Notes under the pieces: model-generated
The model's input: the letters and a program-made list of their open reading frames with translations, nothing else
What the model was told of the DNA's origin: nothing
The model's database searches: none
Made by a program: the position numbers and the translations under genes
Part shown: one piece after another, positions 7,549 through 15,178 of the stretch
Layout of the letters: each line of letters opens with the position of its first letter
Numbering within the stretch: the first letter of the stretch is position 1
From: Desulfobacterales bacterium
GTDB taxonomy: Bacteria > Desulfobacterota > Desulfobacteria > Desulfobacterales > Desulfobacteraceae
Assembly (NCBI GenBank): GCA_022361535.1
Contig: JAKSAU010001108.1
Coordinates: 1-36,250 of the forward strand
Length of the DNA: 36,250 nucleotides
Direction of reading: 5' to 3'

Positions 7549-9087
7549 ATGGAGAGTAAATCGACAGAGGAAAATAATCTTATAGGTCCTAAGCAATTAG
7601 AAATTGATGCAACGATGCCACAATGCTTAGACAACCAATATGTTTCAGACAATACTATGCAGTATATGCTCCAAAATGAAGCTAACTACGATGACTCTTC
7701 TGTAAAAGAATTACGACAAACCGAAGTCCATAATGAATTTATCAGATCCTTAGTGTATTCATCTCAGGTCGTAATTAACAGGGCTTTTCTAAAAAACAAT
7801 GAGTTCCTATATTCAAATTATTCTTCAGAAAATCTTAAAAAAACATCTGACTTTGCAGAGCTTATTCGTACAAGCGCAATTGTACCATATTTGTTTACAG
7901 AAAAATCTTTGACAGATAAATTGGAGTTTGACGTAAGAAAACCAGGAGATAGAGCCATCAAATCCCTTTTAGAACAAACAGGCCATGAAATCCCATGTGT
8001 TCGATTAGATGTTGATGATAATACAAATCAACTTGAAGCAGCTAAAATTGAATCTAAATTTGGAGAGTATCTTGCTGGACTTAAAAATAAATCCGAGCTT
8101 TTAATTAACGCTATGTCATCGGAAGTTTTTGATCGATCTCTTGAAACTGAAGAATGGAATTTGTTTTTAAAACATATTGATGGGCTATCTAAGTATGCAC
8201 ATGATTTTGGACGAGGCTTGAAGAGGAATCATGTTTACTCGAAATGGTTTATAGAAGAAAATACTGATGTTTCAGAAGGACTTTTTAAAAAACCACCCGC
8301 AAATTTGCCTTATTTATACCAACTAAAAAAAATTGTAGACCTTCGTTATAATTCAAATCTCCCCGATGCACTTGGAATTTATACTTTCACACCAGTTGGT
8401 CTTCCAAGCCGAGTAGCTTTACAGGATTTTAGTGAATCAAGTATTTCATCAAGAGATATAGAAAAATTCGTGGATCAGCAACTTACTAAAATAAAGCGTA
8501 TATTTATGGCTGATAGTCAAAAGGCAATGAATTTACCTTTACTTAAAGACCTTTCTATTTCAGATGTCGTTGACATAAGAAATAATATTGATGAATGGAG
8601 TGAATTTAAAGAATCACGACAAAAAACACTGTCCGATCCTTTAAATATACTGAATAATATCGATGATTTCCAACAGAGCTTCGACAATTTCCACCTTGCA
8701 CTATCAGGTTGGTATAATAAAAAATATCAAAGAAAAAAAACAGAGAAATTTTATAGTTCCTTTGTTACAGTAGCTCTTCAAATTGCAGGGCAGACGATTT
8801 TGTTAGGAGTTGATTTTAAAGATAATCAACTAGCTCAATTAGTAACCCATTCTGGGGTGGCAATAATTCCTGAAAAAGTTAAAGGTTATGCAGTTAAACT
8901 TTTAATTAATGTTATTGATATTGGAAAAATGAAATTAGACACAAATAGAAGTCATAGTTATGAATTATTGCAATCAAACCAAGAGTTAAGTAGGGAGGAT
9001 GTGATTCAATTAATTAACTCAATCAAGTCGATTGAGGCCGATAAAATAGAAAGCTCTGGCCCAATTGCTGATCAAGGCAAAAAATGA
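7549..9087 (+). CDS. Unrecognised 512-aa protein, first gene of a pair with NUDIX
   Basis: I do not recognise this family with confidence. The start is well supported by a strong ribosome site (GAGGAGGT) 6 bases before the ATG. The protein is charged and soluble over most of its length. An N-terminal segment at about residues 64-125 (FIRSLVYSSQVVINRAFLKN, then AELIRTSAIVPYLF) looks like a folded domain. One moderately hydrophobic stretch near 412-437 could be buried rather than membrane-spanning. The C-terminal 60 residues are helical and charged. No nuclease, ATPase or helicase motif was found. The AT-rich codon use (many AAA, AAT, TTT) differs from the flanking metabolic genes and hints at transfer. 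The stop overlaps the start of the NUDIX gene by four bases, so the two are almost certainly co-translated and functionally linked. Confidence 0.8.
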   Translation: MESKSTEENNLIGPKQLEIDATMPQCLDNQYVSDNTMQYMLQNEANYDDSSVKELRQTEVHNEFIRSLVYSSQVVINRAFLKNNEFLYSNYSSENLKKTSDFAELIRTSAIVPYLFTEKSLTDKLEFDVRKPGDRAIKSLLEQTGHEIPCVRLDVDDNTNQLEAAKIESKFGEYLAGLKNKSELLINAMSSEVFDRSLETEEWNLFLKHIDGLSKYAHDFGRGLKRNHVYSKWFIEENTDVSEGLFKKPPANLPYLYQLKKIVDLRYNSNLPDALGIYTFTPVGLPSRVALQDFSESSISSRDIEKFVDQQLTKIKRIFMADSQKAMNLPLLKDLSISDVVDIRNNIDEWSEFKESRQKTLSDPLNILNNIDDFQQSFDNFHLALSGWYNKKYQRKKTEKFYSSFVTVALQIAGQTILLGVDFKDNQLAQLVTHSGVAIIPEKVKGYAVKLLINVIDIGKMKLDTNRSHSYELLQSNQELSREDVIQLINSIKSIEADKIESSGPIADQGKK

Positions 9088-9794
9088 AAAAACTTTCAAA
9101 ACATCAAAATGAATCAATTCGTAAGTATTTTGAATTCAAAAGAATGCATCCAGAGTATTTTAAAAAAAGAAAATTTCGAAAAATAATCACTGAAACTGAA
9201 GTATTGAAAAACTTTGCTATAGAACATGATGTTGCTATAGGGTTATCTGCAGAAACTCCTTATTTTTACTTGGTAACAGATCTTGTTCAAGGAGCTGGAC
9301 AAAATAGTCAAACTATTACCTATCCCTATCTTCGGTTGATTTATAAAAACCAACTCAATGGTGTAAATGGGGTTGTAATATTAGGTACTATAGAGAATGA
9401 AAAATTGGGGGTTCCTGGCTCCATAGTTTTTGTTCAACAAGAAAGACATGCAACAGGCAAAAGCCATTTGGAGTTGCCAAGAGGTTTTTGTGAAAAAGGG
9501 ATGAGCAGAGAAGAAAATGCAAGACGTGAGCTACTTGAAGAAACCGGTTTTATAGGGGAAAAATCAAAATTGATAGGCACAACATATTCTGACACCGGTT
9601 TAACAGATAATAAAGTGAGTTTTTATCACATTTCGATCACAGATCAATCATCATTTGACCCAGAAGTGGAGGAAGCTATATCTGAAGTCAAGATAATGAA
9701 AAAAAAAGAAACTATGGATAAAATCACGAAAGGGATCATAACTGATGGATTTACGATACAAGCACTAATGTTTTTTGATTTAGCATACAAATAG
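9084..9794 (+). CDS. NUDIX hydrolase, ADP-ribose-pyrophosphatase-like, with N-terminal extension
   Basis: A 236-aa protein. The Nudix box spans residues 134-156: G134, then five residues, M140 where the first Glu is usual, then R148-E149-L150 and E152-E153-x-G155-F156. The REUxEExGU metal-binding core is therefore intact while the upstream Glu is replaced by Met. The order of strands around the box (SIVFVQQERHATGKSHLELPRGF) is like ADP-ribose and nucleoside-diphosphate-sugar pyrophosphatases. About 90 residues precede the catalytic fold (KYFEFKRMHPEYFKKRKFRK and following), longer than in a minimal NUDIX enzyme. The substrate is not predictable. It overlaps the preceding gene by four bases (ATGA) and shares its AT-rich composition. 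Confidence 0.88.
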   Translation: MKKLSKHQNESIRKYFEFKRMHPEYFKKRKFRKIITETEVLKNFAIEHDVAIGLSAETPYFYLVTDLVQGAGQNSQTITYPYLRLIYKNQLNGVNGVVILGTIENEKLGVPGSIVFVQQERHATGKSHLELPRGFCEKGMSREENARRELLEETGFIGEKSKLIGTTYSDTGLTDNKVSFYHISITDQSSFDPEVEEAISEVKIMKKKETMDKITKGIITDGFTIQALMFFDLAYK

Positions 9795-9810
9795 AGGGCG
9801 GAGGAACATG

Positions 9811-9966
9811 TTAAGTGACCGGAGCGAAAGGAATATCAGTAAAGGTGTTGACTTGTTCAGCCATTGGTCGCCAGATCAAAACCTGATCGGGTGAGAGATT
9901 GTGTTCAAATCGACCTATCCAATTTTTCTGAATTTCATGGTTTTTCGAAATAGGAATCGGGTCCAC
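9811..9966 (-). other. Short 51-codon frame with coding character, no ribosome site
   Basis: On the minus strand a GTG at 9966-9964 opens a frame to TAA at 9811-9813. The product contains SPDQVLIWRPMAEQVNTFTD and looks protein-like in composition, but no ribosome site precedes it and a TGA lies shortly upstream. It could be the tail of a decayed gene or mobile-element accessory frame. I do not recognise it. Confidence 0.2.
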
Positions 9967-10070
9967 AATGTGTCTATTATCAAACCCTCAAAGGGTTATC
10001 AATAACTGTGCTCAATACTTCTGACAGTGCTCCTCTTTTTAATAGTACACCCTGTCACACCTCATATCAG

Positions 10071-10115
10071 AAGTGATTATTCAGCTTAAATAAATATAAA
10101 GTTGAATAATCACTT
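10071..10115. promoter_or_regulatory. Long AT-rich inverted repeat (17-bp arms)
   Basis: The arms AAGTGATTATTCAGCTT (10071-10087) and AAGTTGAATAATCACTT (10099-10115) pair over all 17 positions as RNA, one of them a G-U pair, around an 11-base loop. Only a short T-run follows. It may be a weak terminator for the NUDIX operon or an operator or hairpin in the leader of the small gene that starts 84 bases downstream. Confidence 0.5.
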
Positions 10116-10198
10116 TTCATAGAGTTGAAATAATTTTTCACACCACAGATCATCATTTATAGTATTATTCATTTTTTAGTTACTATTATGAGGAAGAC

Positions 10199-10378
10199 AT
10201 GGGCATATCAGATATCCAGAATACAGCAGCTACATATGCGTTGAAAAAGGCGTTAGAGATACACGGCCAGTTACTTGAACTCCTGCCTGCACCACAGGGT
10301 ACTCTATCTCCACCGATTCAAAAGGTGAGTATGTCTGAGGTTAATGGAAAAGGCAGCATAATCAACGTCATGGGTTGA
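10199..10378 (+). CDS. Small 59-aa protein resembling the YjfB family
   Basis: An ATG at 10199 with a ribosome site (GAGGAAG, about 3-9 bases upstream) opens a 59-codon frame ending at TGA 10376-10378. The product starts MGISDIQNTAATYALKKALE, continues with HGQLLELLP, and then a Pro/Ser/Gly-rich tail. The pattern of a short N-terminus, a helix with a KKALE-type core, and a Leu-rich end resembles the small 'putative motility protein' YjfB family. That is a resemblance only; no flagellar gene is nearby. A terminator-like hairpin with a T-run follows at 10501. Confidence 0.5.
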   Translation: MGISDIQNTAATYALKKALEIHGQLLELLPAPQGTLSPPIQKVSMSEVNGKGSIINVMG

Positions 10379-10500
10379 GCAGGTTGTTCAAAACCGTCCG
10401 GGCCGGACCAACCCACAATATCGCTATTTGTCTGAGCCTATCATGCTTTGATAACTATGATATTTTGTTATGGCATACCTGAGGGGTTTAGGTGAAGATT

Positions 10501-10523
10501 ACCTTTTCAGAGAAGGTTTTTTT
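10501..10523 (+). terminator. Rho-independent terminator downstream of the 59-aa gene
   Basis: ACCTTTT and AGAAGGT (10501-10507 and 10511-10517) pair as a 7-bp stem (one G-U pair) with a 3-base loop. A run of seven T bases (10517-10523) begins at the last base of the stem. It lies 122 bases after the stop of the small plus-strand gene. Confidence 0.55.
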
Positions 10524-10657
10524 CCAGCTTTAAAAAAGACCGCAGACTTTCCCGTTTAGCGATATCGATTATCACGCCACAATACTTCTGTTAGTTTCTA
10601 TATTACCGATTTTAATTGTAGAATATATGCCCGGATCGGTTTAAAAATGCATATTGG

Positions 10658-10996
10658 TTAAATCTCTCTACTCCCTTTTTGAGAAATAATAGCTACGTTC
10701 CTATTGTTTCCACCTGAGCTAAAACCAAGAAGAAATTTGAGTTTGGTATCATTTTGGCCCATACGGTCTTTAAGCAAAAGCCACCTGAAAAACACAGACC
10801 ATGAAAAGCAACTTATGAGTCCTAAAGTGATATACCAAATTAATACAACACCGAATTCGTCTATAAAAAAGGCCGTTATTATAAGAAATATAGAAAAGCC
10901 TATCGTTACTATAATGGGGTTTTTTCGACCTAATAATGCTGAAAGAAAAAAAGTAACAATAAACACTGAAAAGAAATTGATATATTGAATACCCAT
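10658..10996 (-). CDS. Small membrane protein of unknown function
   Basis: A 112-aa protein. The start is well supported: AAAAGGAG lies 4-5 bases before the ATG. Three hydrophobic helices are visible (about residues 5-22, 27-44 and 49-72), followed by a positively charged soluble tail (RWLLLKDRMGQNDTKLKF and a Gly/Asn-rich end). I do not recognise a family. It is downstream of the BLUF cyclase gene on the same strand but separated by 213 bases, so co-transcription is uncertain. Confidence 0.65.
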   Translation of the reverse strand: MGIQYINFFSVFIVTFFLSALLGRKNPIIVTIGFSIFLIITAFFIDEFGVVLIWYITLGLISCFSWSVFFRWLLLKDRMGQNDTKLKFLLGFSSGGNNRNVAIISQKGSREI

Positions 10997-11209
10997 AATT
11001 ACTCCTTTTAATTGAATTGCATTTTCAGGATCTTGCTAACCATTTGAAATCACACTTTAATTTAAGAAGATTATTTCACGTCAGATAATACAAGAAGAAA
11101 AAATAAACGTCAATTAAGTTGAACTATTGTGTATCTAACAACCGTTGGCTATGTATAGTTGTGAGGTGGGTGATTCTATTTTTAGCTACCTTAATTCTAT
11201 TATTCTTCG

Positions 11210-12244
11210 TCAAAACCTTTTTATTTCTTCGTAAATTTTTTTGGAATTTATAGGTTTGATCTGTTCCAACGTGTAGATGGCCTCAGAATATAGTTTTCCC
11301 TTTATATCTATACTTCCCAGAGATTTAAATTCCAAATTTCCGCAGTATTGTTTAAAAACAGAGCTGGAGATAATTAGTGGATAGTTTAATTCCCTTGAAA
11401 GAGATTCTAAGCGTGAGGCCAGATTGGTGGGTCTCCCTAGGACGGTGAAGTCCTTTTTTATATCAGACCCGATATTGCCTTCCGTGGCGTTTCCCGATGC
11501 AATGCCGATACCGCAATGTATAAGGTTTCCCGGATCATTATAAGGAGACTTCTTTCGTAGGATATCCAGATCTGACAAAATATTGATTGCTGTCTCAATG
11601 GCTTGATCAAGATAATCGATCGGAAAAACCGCCATGATTCCGTCTCCCATGATGGAATTGATTTCTCCCCCCAATAATGTGATATGATTGCTGCAGATGG
11701 CAATGTATCTATTAACTAAATCGATAACGGTTTCAGCTGAAAATTTTTCAGAAAGAAGCGAAAATCCTAAAATATCGATCATTAGAACCACCTTTTCGAC
11801 TTTTCTTGCAGGAATGGATGTGGGATCTATTCCCTGATCCAATATATCAAGCACACTTGGGCGAGTATACTTAGACAGGATCTGGCGAGAATCAATTAGC
11901 GTCTGGAACATGGTTGAAAGGACATCTGGTACAAGGTTTTCATAAGATTGTAGATCGAACAATTTCATTGACCAGTCTGGAAAAGCCCGCATGGAAATAT
12001 CAGTCTCACTTTTCAAACAGATGATATCAGTATGTCTGTGATCTTTAAGGATTCTGTTTTGAAACAGATGATCTATCTCTTTGTCTTCTCCTTCAATTAG
12101 TTGAAAAAACATATCGTTAATTGAAATCAAGAAACCGGTGATGCCTCTACTCGCATTTGATCGACTTGCAATTGTTTCAATTTGTTCCAATTCTTTTGCA
12201 GACAAATGGTAAGCCCAACGGCTCATGTATTGTAGTCGCTTCAT
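11210..12244 (-). CDS. BLUF photoreceptor fused to class III nucleotide cyclase (bPAC-like)
   Basis: A 344-aa protein. Residues 1-98 are a BLUF flavin photoreceptor domain. The key residues are present: Y6 (RLQYMS), N30, Q48 (FFQLIEG), W91 and M93 (WSM). A helical linker follows, then a class III cyclase domain from about 148 to 328. Its metal-binding Asp residues are D157 (LMIDILGFS) and D201 (MGDGIMAVF), and N274/R278 lie in PTNLASRLESL. Order, length and many segments match the Beggiatoa photoactivated adenylyl cyclase bPAC as I recall it (IPARKVEKVV, DHRHT, GIGIASGNATEGNIGS). Base-recognition positions are D265 and T267 as in bPAC, but S197 replaces the Lys. Blue light should raise its cyclase activity; whether the product is cAMP or cGMP is open. 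No clear ribosome site precedes the ATG. Confidence 0.9.
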   Translation of the reverse strand: MKRLQYMSRWAYHLSAKELEQIETIASRSNASRGITGFLISINDMFFQLIEGEDKEIDHLFQNRILKDHRHTDIICLKSETDISMRAFPDWSMKLFDLQSYENLVPDVLSTMFQTLIDSRQILSKYTRPSVLDILDQGIDPTSIPARKVEKVVLMIDILGFSLLSEKFSAETVIDLVNRYIAICSNHITLLGGEINSIMGDGIMAVFPIDYLDQAIETAINILSDLDILRKKSPYNDPGNLIHCGIGIASGNATEGNIGSDIKKDFTVLGRPTNLASRLESLSRELNYPLIISSSVFKQYCGNLEFKSLGSIDIKGKLYSEAIYTLEQIKPINSKKIYEEIKRF

Positions 12245-12607
12245 TGTTTTTTTATATTTCGGTATAACGCAGTTAACATGATTTCTTTCTTGAGTAGAGG
12301 AATGGTGATTTAATCATCAAAATCAATATACCAAGAATTATTTAGAGTTTCAATTTGATACTACGATACGAAATTGGGTCTAAAGTTTAGCAAATTTTCA
12401 AATTAGTAGATGCAACGGGTTCAATCTGCCTATCATTGTCTGCTTCTAGCCCAACTTAAAAAGTGCTCACTAATACCATAATTGAACACATCATTCTCAG
12501 GTTAAATTGGCGGATTTTTTGCTATCGGGCTCTTTTTAAGGTATTCTTATTTTAAATAGCCTTAATACTATCCCGAAATAATTGTAATCCTGTTTTTGGA
12601 AAATGAA
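12245..12607. other. Divergent promoter region between the BLUF cyclase and PAS sensor genes
   Basis: About 360 AT-rich bases between two divergent signalling genes. It holds the sigma-54 promoter candidate listed separately and must also hold the promoter of the BLUF gene on the minus strand, which I could not locate. No further gene is supported. Confidence 0.45.
12507..12523 (+). promoter_or_regulatory. Candidate sigma-54 (-24/-12) promoter for the PAS sensor gene
   Basis: TTGGCGGATTTTTTGCT carries the GG and GC dinucleotides with exactly ten bases between them, and TTGGC and TTGCT flanks as in the -24/-12 consensus. It lies about 85 bases upstream of the chosen ATG. Only the CA of the TGGCAC half deviates. 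A sigma-54 activator is encoded elsewhere in this window (31313-32383), but a link is not shown. Confidence 0.5.
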
Positions 12608-13891
12608 ATGCCCAAATTAGCTAAACTTAACAGACTACAGTTTATCCTTTCGATTGCAATTTATGTAGTCGCTTTAATTGCTTATGGATTTTGGATTCAT
12701 TTCCATCATAAAGAAGAGATCTTGGGATATGTTGATAAAAAGCTTTATAACACTGCAATTACAATTAAATTCATATTACCGGATGACTTTCATGATAGAG
12801 CAATTGATGCACAAGCCATTTCAATCAATGAAGATAAATATCTTGCCAACAAGCTTACAAGATTAGTCAAAGAAACTGGGTTTAAATATGCTTATACAGT
12901 TATTAAAAAAGGGGATAAGCTCTTTTTTGCCGCTTGTGATCTCATTGAAGATTCTGGAAATGAGAGGGGAACATTTTATTTTTACGACTATGAGGGGGCA
13001 GATGAAATTTTTCTCAATGCCTTTAACAAGGAAGCAGCTACCTATAAGACAGTTACCGATCAGTGGGGAACCGTTAGAACGGTTATTGTTCCTGAAAAAT
13101 CACCAAGTGGAGCCAAGTATCTTGCCTGTGTGGATTATGACATTAGTTATGTAAAGGGCCTACTCAATAGAAATTTATTGAAATCGATTATAACGGCTCT
13201 TTTTTTTCTGTTAATGGCGATACCCATAATAGGGGTTTATATATCGTCACAAAAAAAATATTTGGAAAATATTAAAGACAGTGAAGCAAAATTCCGGACC
13301 CTTGCTGAAAGTTCACCCATTGCCATAGCAATCTTGAGACAGGATAACTATCTATACGTAAATTCATCTTGGGAAAGTCTAACAGGGTACAACAAAGAAG
13401 AAGCAAAAGAATTAAAGCCTATTATGACGGTTCATCCTGACATGCGTGATCAGGTTTACAAAAATGCTGAAGATCGTTTGAATTATAAAGACATTCAAAC
13501 ACGTTATGAGATGAAAGGGGTTACAAAGAATGGGGGTACGATTTGGTATGATTTTTCAGCGACTCTATTAAATTACGGCGACGAACCGGCTATACTCGGC
13601 TTTTTTTCTGATCTAACAGATCGCAAAAAAATCGAACAAGAACGGGAAGAAATTATCAAAAAGCTTAAACAGGCGTTAGATGAGATCAATACCTTAAAAG
13701 GAATTGTACCAATTTGTTCTTCTTGTAAAAAAATACGTGATGACAAGGGGTACTGGAATCAGTTGGAATCTTATATTGAATCACACTCTGATGCTGCTTT
13801 TAGCCATGGGTTGTGCCCTGATTGTTCGGATAAGCTATACGGCGAAAAGGAATGGTATAAAAAGTTCATGAAAAACAGAACCTCAAAGTGA
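12608..13891 (+). CDS. Membrane PAS-domain sensor with C-terminal Cys4 motif
   Basis: A 427-aa protein from the ATG at 12608; an upstream TTG at 12596 extends the frame by four codons but has no ribosome site. Transmembrane helix 1 is at about 10-29, a periplasmic sensor part at 30-190 follows, and helix 2 is at about 193-212. A cytoplasmic PAS domain (about 226-340; the GTIWYDFSATLL strands and the FSDLTDRKKIE end are typical) leads into a coiled coil (341-364). The last 60 residues hold CSSC (370-373) and CPDC (403-406) around RDDKGYWNQLESYIESH. I know this tail from PAS and receiver proteins of sulfate reducers. It may bind metal, and its output role is not established. There is no kinase, GGDEF or HTH domain. 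Confidence 0.8.
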   Translation: MPKLAKLNRLQFILSIAIYVVALIAYGFWIHFHHKEEILGYVDKKLYNTAITIKFILPDDFHDRAIDAQAISINEDKYLANKLTRLVKETGFKYAYTVIKKGDKLFFAACDLIEDSGNERGTFYFYDYEGADEIFLNAFNKEAATYKTVTDQWGTVRTVIVPEKSPSGAKYLACVDYDISYVKGLLNRNLLKSIITALFFLLMAIPIIGVYISSQKKYLENIKDSEAKFRTLAESSPIAIAILRQDNYLYVNSSWESLTGYNKEEAKELKPIMTVHPDMRDQVYKNAEDRLNYKDIQTRYEMKGVTKNGGTIWYDFSATLLNYGDEPAILGFFSDLTDRKKIEQEREEIIKKLKQALDEINTLKGIVPICSSCKKIRDDKGYWNQLESYIESHSDAAFSHGLCPDCSDKLYGEKEWYKKFMKNRTSK

Positions 13892-13995
13892 GACGTTTGT
13901 ATTTTACTTATGATTTTTAACGTTGGTTTTTAACCACACAATGTGGTGCTATTGATTTTTTTACACTGCCTCAGATTAGATATCTAATTTAATGA

Positions 13996-14034
13996 TTCTC
14001 ACAAGGCCCTGGGTTAATCCGGGCCTTGTGAGAA
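13996..14034. terminator. Strong stem-loop between the PAS gene and the YeeE gene
   Basis: TTCTCACAAGGCCC (13996-14009) and GGGCCTTGTGAGAA (14021-14034) are perfectly complementary over 14 bp with an 11-base loop. It lies between the convergent PAS sensor and yeeE-type genes and probably ends both transcripts. The U-tracts are weak on both strands. Confidence 0.6.
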
Positions 14035-14041
14035 AGAAAGA

Positions 14042-14596
14042 TCAGGCCTTATCCGGCAATTTCCATGCAATGAGCATAAATACAATCCCAATAGAGGCAG
14101 CCAGCAGGGGGCCAGGAACCATGGGCAACAATGACTGGAATTTATCTGAACCTGTGGCCAGCATGACTTTACCACCAGCGACTTTGTCAAAAAGCCAAGA
14201 GCCTTTGATACTACCATAAACCATGGTGTAAATCAGAGCACCCAAAAGGCCTCCACCAACAAAAAACAAGGCATCTTTTCGACCATCTGCTAAAGCTGTA
14301 ATACCTGTTCCAGGGCAGTACCCAGCAACTGCGAACCCCAGGCCTAAAAGTGCTCCGCCAACAATTACACCGATGTAACTGCTTTTGACAGAAAGGTGGC
14401 CCGCGTTAATAACACCAACTGTCATCAGTAGAAATAAGAGGGTACTACTGATACCAATTGCAAAGAATATTGCCTTCATCAGGTGAAAGTCTTTCAGGCG
14501 CAGCATGTTAATGATGTTTTGAGGGTTGGTAGCCCCTACACGCTGCAAGGCAAATCCGAAAAATACTCCGAGTATGATTGCAAGAACGATATTCAT
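14042..14596 (-). CDS. YeeE/YedE-type half permease for sulfur compounds (second gene)
   Basis: A 184-aa membrane protein of the Sulf_transp (PF04143/DUF395) family with about four to five hydrophobic helices. It carries the family motif around a conserved cysteine, AGYCPGTGITALADGRKDAL (about residues 92-111), followed by a Gly-rich helix GGGLLGALIYT. Full-length relatives such as the thiosulfate channel TsuA contain two such halves; here each half is a separate gene. The pair is like PmpA/PmpB. It should import a reduced sulfur species. A strong ribosome site (AGGAGGT) precedes the ATG, and it starts 10 bases after the other half permease ends. Confidence 0.85.
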   Translation of the reverse strand: MNIVLAIILGVFFGFALQRVGATNPQNIINMLRLKDFHLMKAIFFAIGISSTLLFLLMTVGVINAGHLSVKSSYIGVIVGGALLGLGFAVAGYCPGTGITALADGRKDALFFVGGGLLGALIYTMVYGSIKGSWLFDKVAGGKVMLATGSDKFQSLLPMVPGPLLAASIGIVFMLIAWKLPDKA

Positions 14597-14606
14597 AAAG
14601 CACCTC

Positions 14607-15173
14607 CTATTTTCTTTTGTACACTATTACAGCTGCGGGAACTGCTGCGGCAAATGCACCTGCAGCGAACAAATATCCACTTAAAGATGTCTGCATCATA
14701 CCGCTCATCATATGGCCGCTGGTGCAGCCACCAGCCAGGCGGGCACCGAAAAGTACAAGTATTCCTGAAAAGAATACTGTTACATAACGTAATGTGGGAC
14801 TTTCCCCGAAGCGCTGACGCCAGACTTCAGGGGCGTTACGATCCGAAGTTGTCGGGTTTGGGCCACCTAAACGCGATGATAAAAGTGCTCCGATGACCAT
14901 GGCGATTACAAAAATAAAACTGTAGTTGATTGGATTGGCGACATTCTTAGCGTATTTTCCACCGCTCTTATTCAGATATACATTGGTGCTGGAATAGCCT
15001 GATTTGTTTTCAGCATTTTTTTGAACCACTGAGTCAGAGAATAGGTTCCATACGATGCCGTTAGCAATAACAAACTGGGTAGATACACCGATGGGTTTGA
15101 CAAAAGCTACGGCGAGAAGGAATGCCGCTCCAAGTAGAAGACCACCTTTGAACCAGTTTAATTGTCCATTCAT
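14607..15173 (-). CDS. YeeE/YedE-type half permease for sulfur compounds (first gene)
   Basis: A 188-aa membrane protein. An N-terminal helix (WFKGGLLLGAAFLLAVAFV), a periplasmic or loop segment of about 60 residues, then helices near 75-95 and 120-185. The cysteine motif GARLAGGCTSGHMMSGMMQT (about 143-162) marks the Sulf_transp family. With the following gene it makes the two-part PmpAB-like arrangement for thiosulfate, sulfite or sulfane-sulfur uptake; the true substrate is not visible. It follows the ArsR-type regulator by 5 bases, so all three genes form one operon. Confidence 0.85.
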   Translation of the reverse strand: MNGQLNWFKGGLLLGAAFLLAVAFVKPIGVSTQFVIANGIVWNLFSDSVVQKNAENKSGYSSTNVYLNKSGGKYAKNVANPINYSFIFVIAMVIGALLSSRLGGPNPTTSDRNAPEVWRQRFGESPTLRYVTVFFSGILVLFGARLAGGCTSGHMMSGMMQTSLSGYLFAAGAFAAAVPAAVIVYKRK

Positions 15174-15178
15174 AATGA

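Larger units (their letters stand above)
9795..10198. other. Intergenic region after the NUDIX operon
   Basis: About 400 bases holding the short minus-strand frame at 9811-9966 and the long palindrome at 10071-10115, both listed separately. No other gene is supported. The promoter of the 59-aa gene at 10199 should lie in its right part. Confidence 0.35.

Noticed and set aside
10704..10988. 94-codon plus-strand frame opposite the small membrane protein
   Set aside because: The minus-strand gene has a strong ribosome site and sensible membrane helices; this frame has neither.
12410..12440. GGTTCAATC text resembling a tRNA T-loop
   Set aside because: No acceptor stem, anticodon stem or D-loop could be fitted around it.
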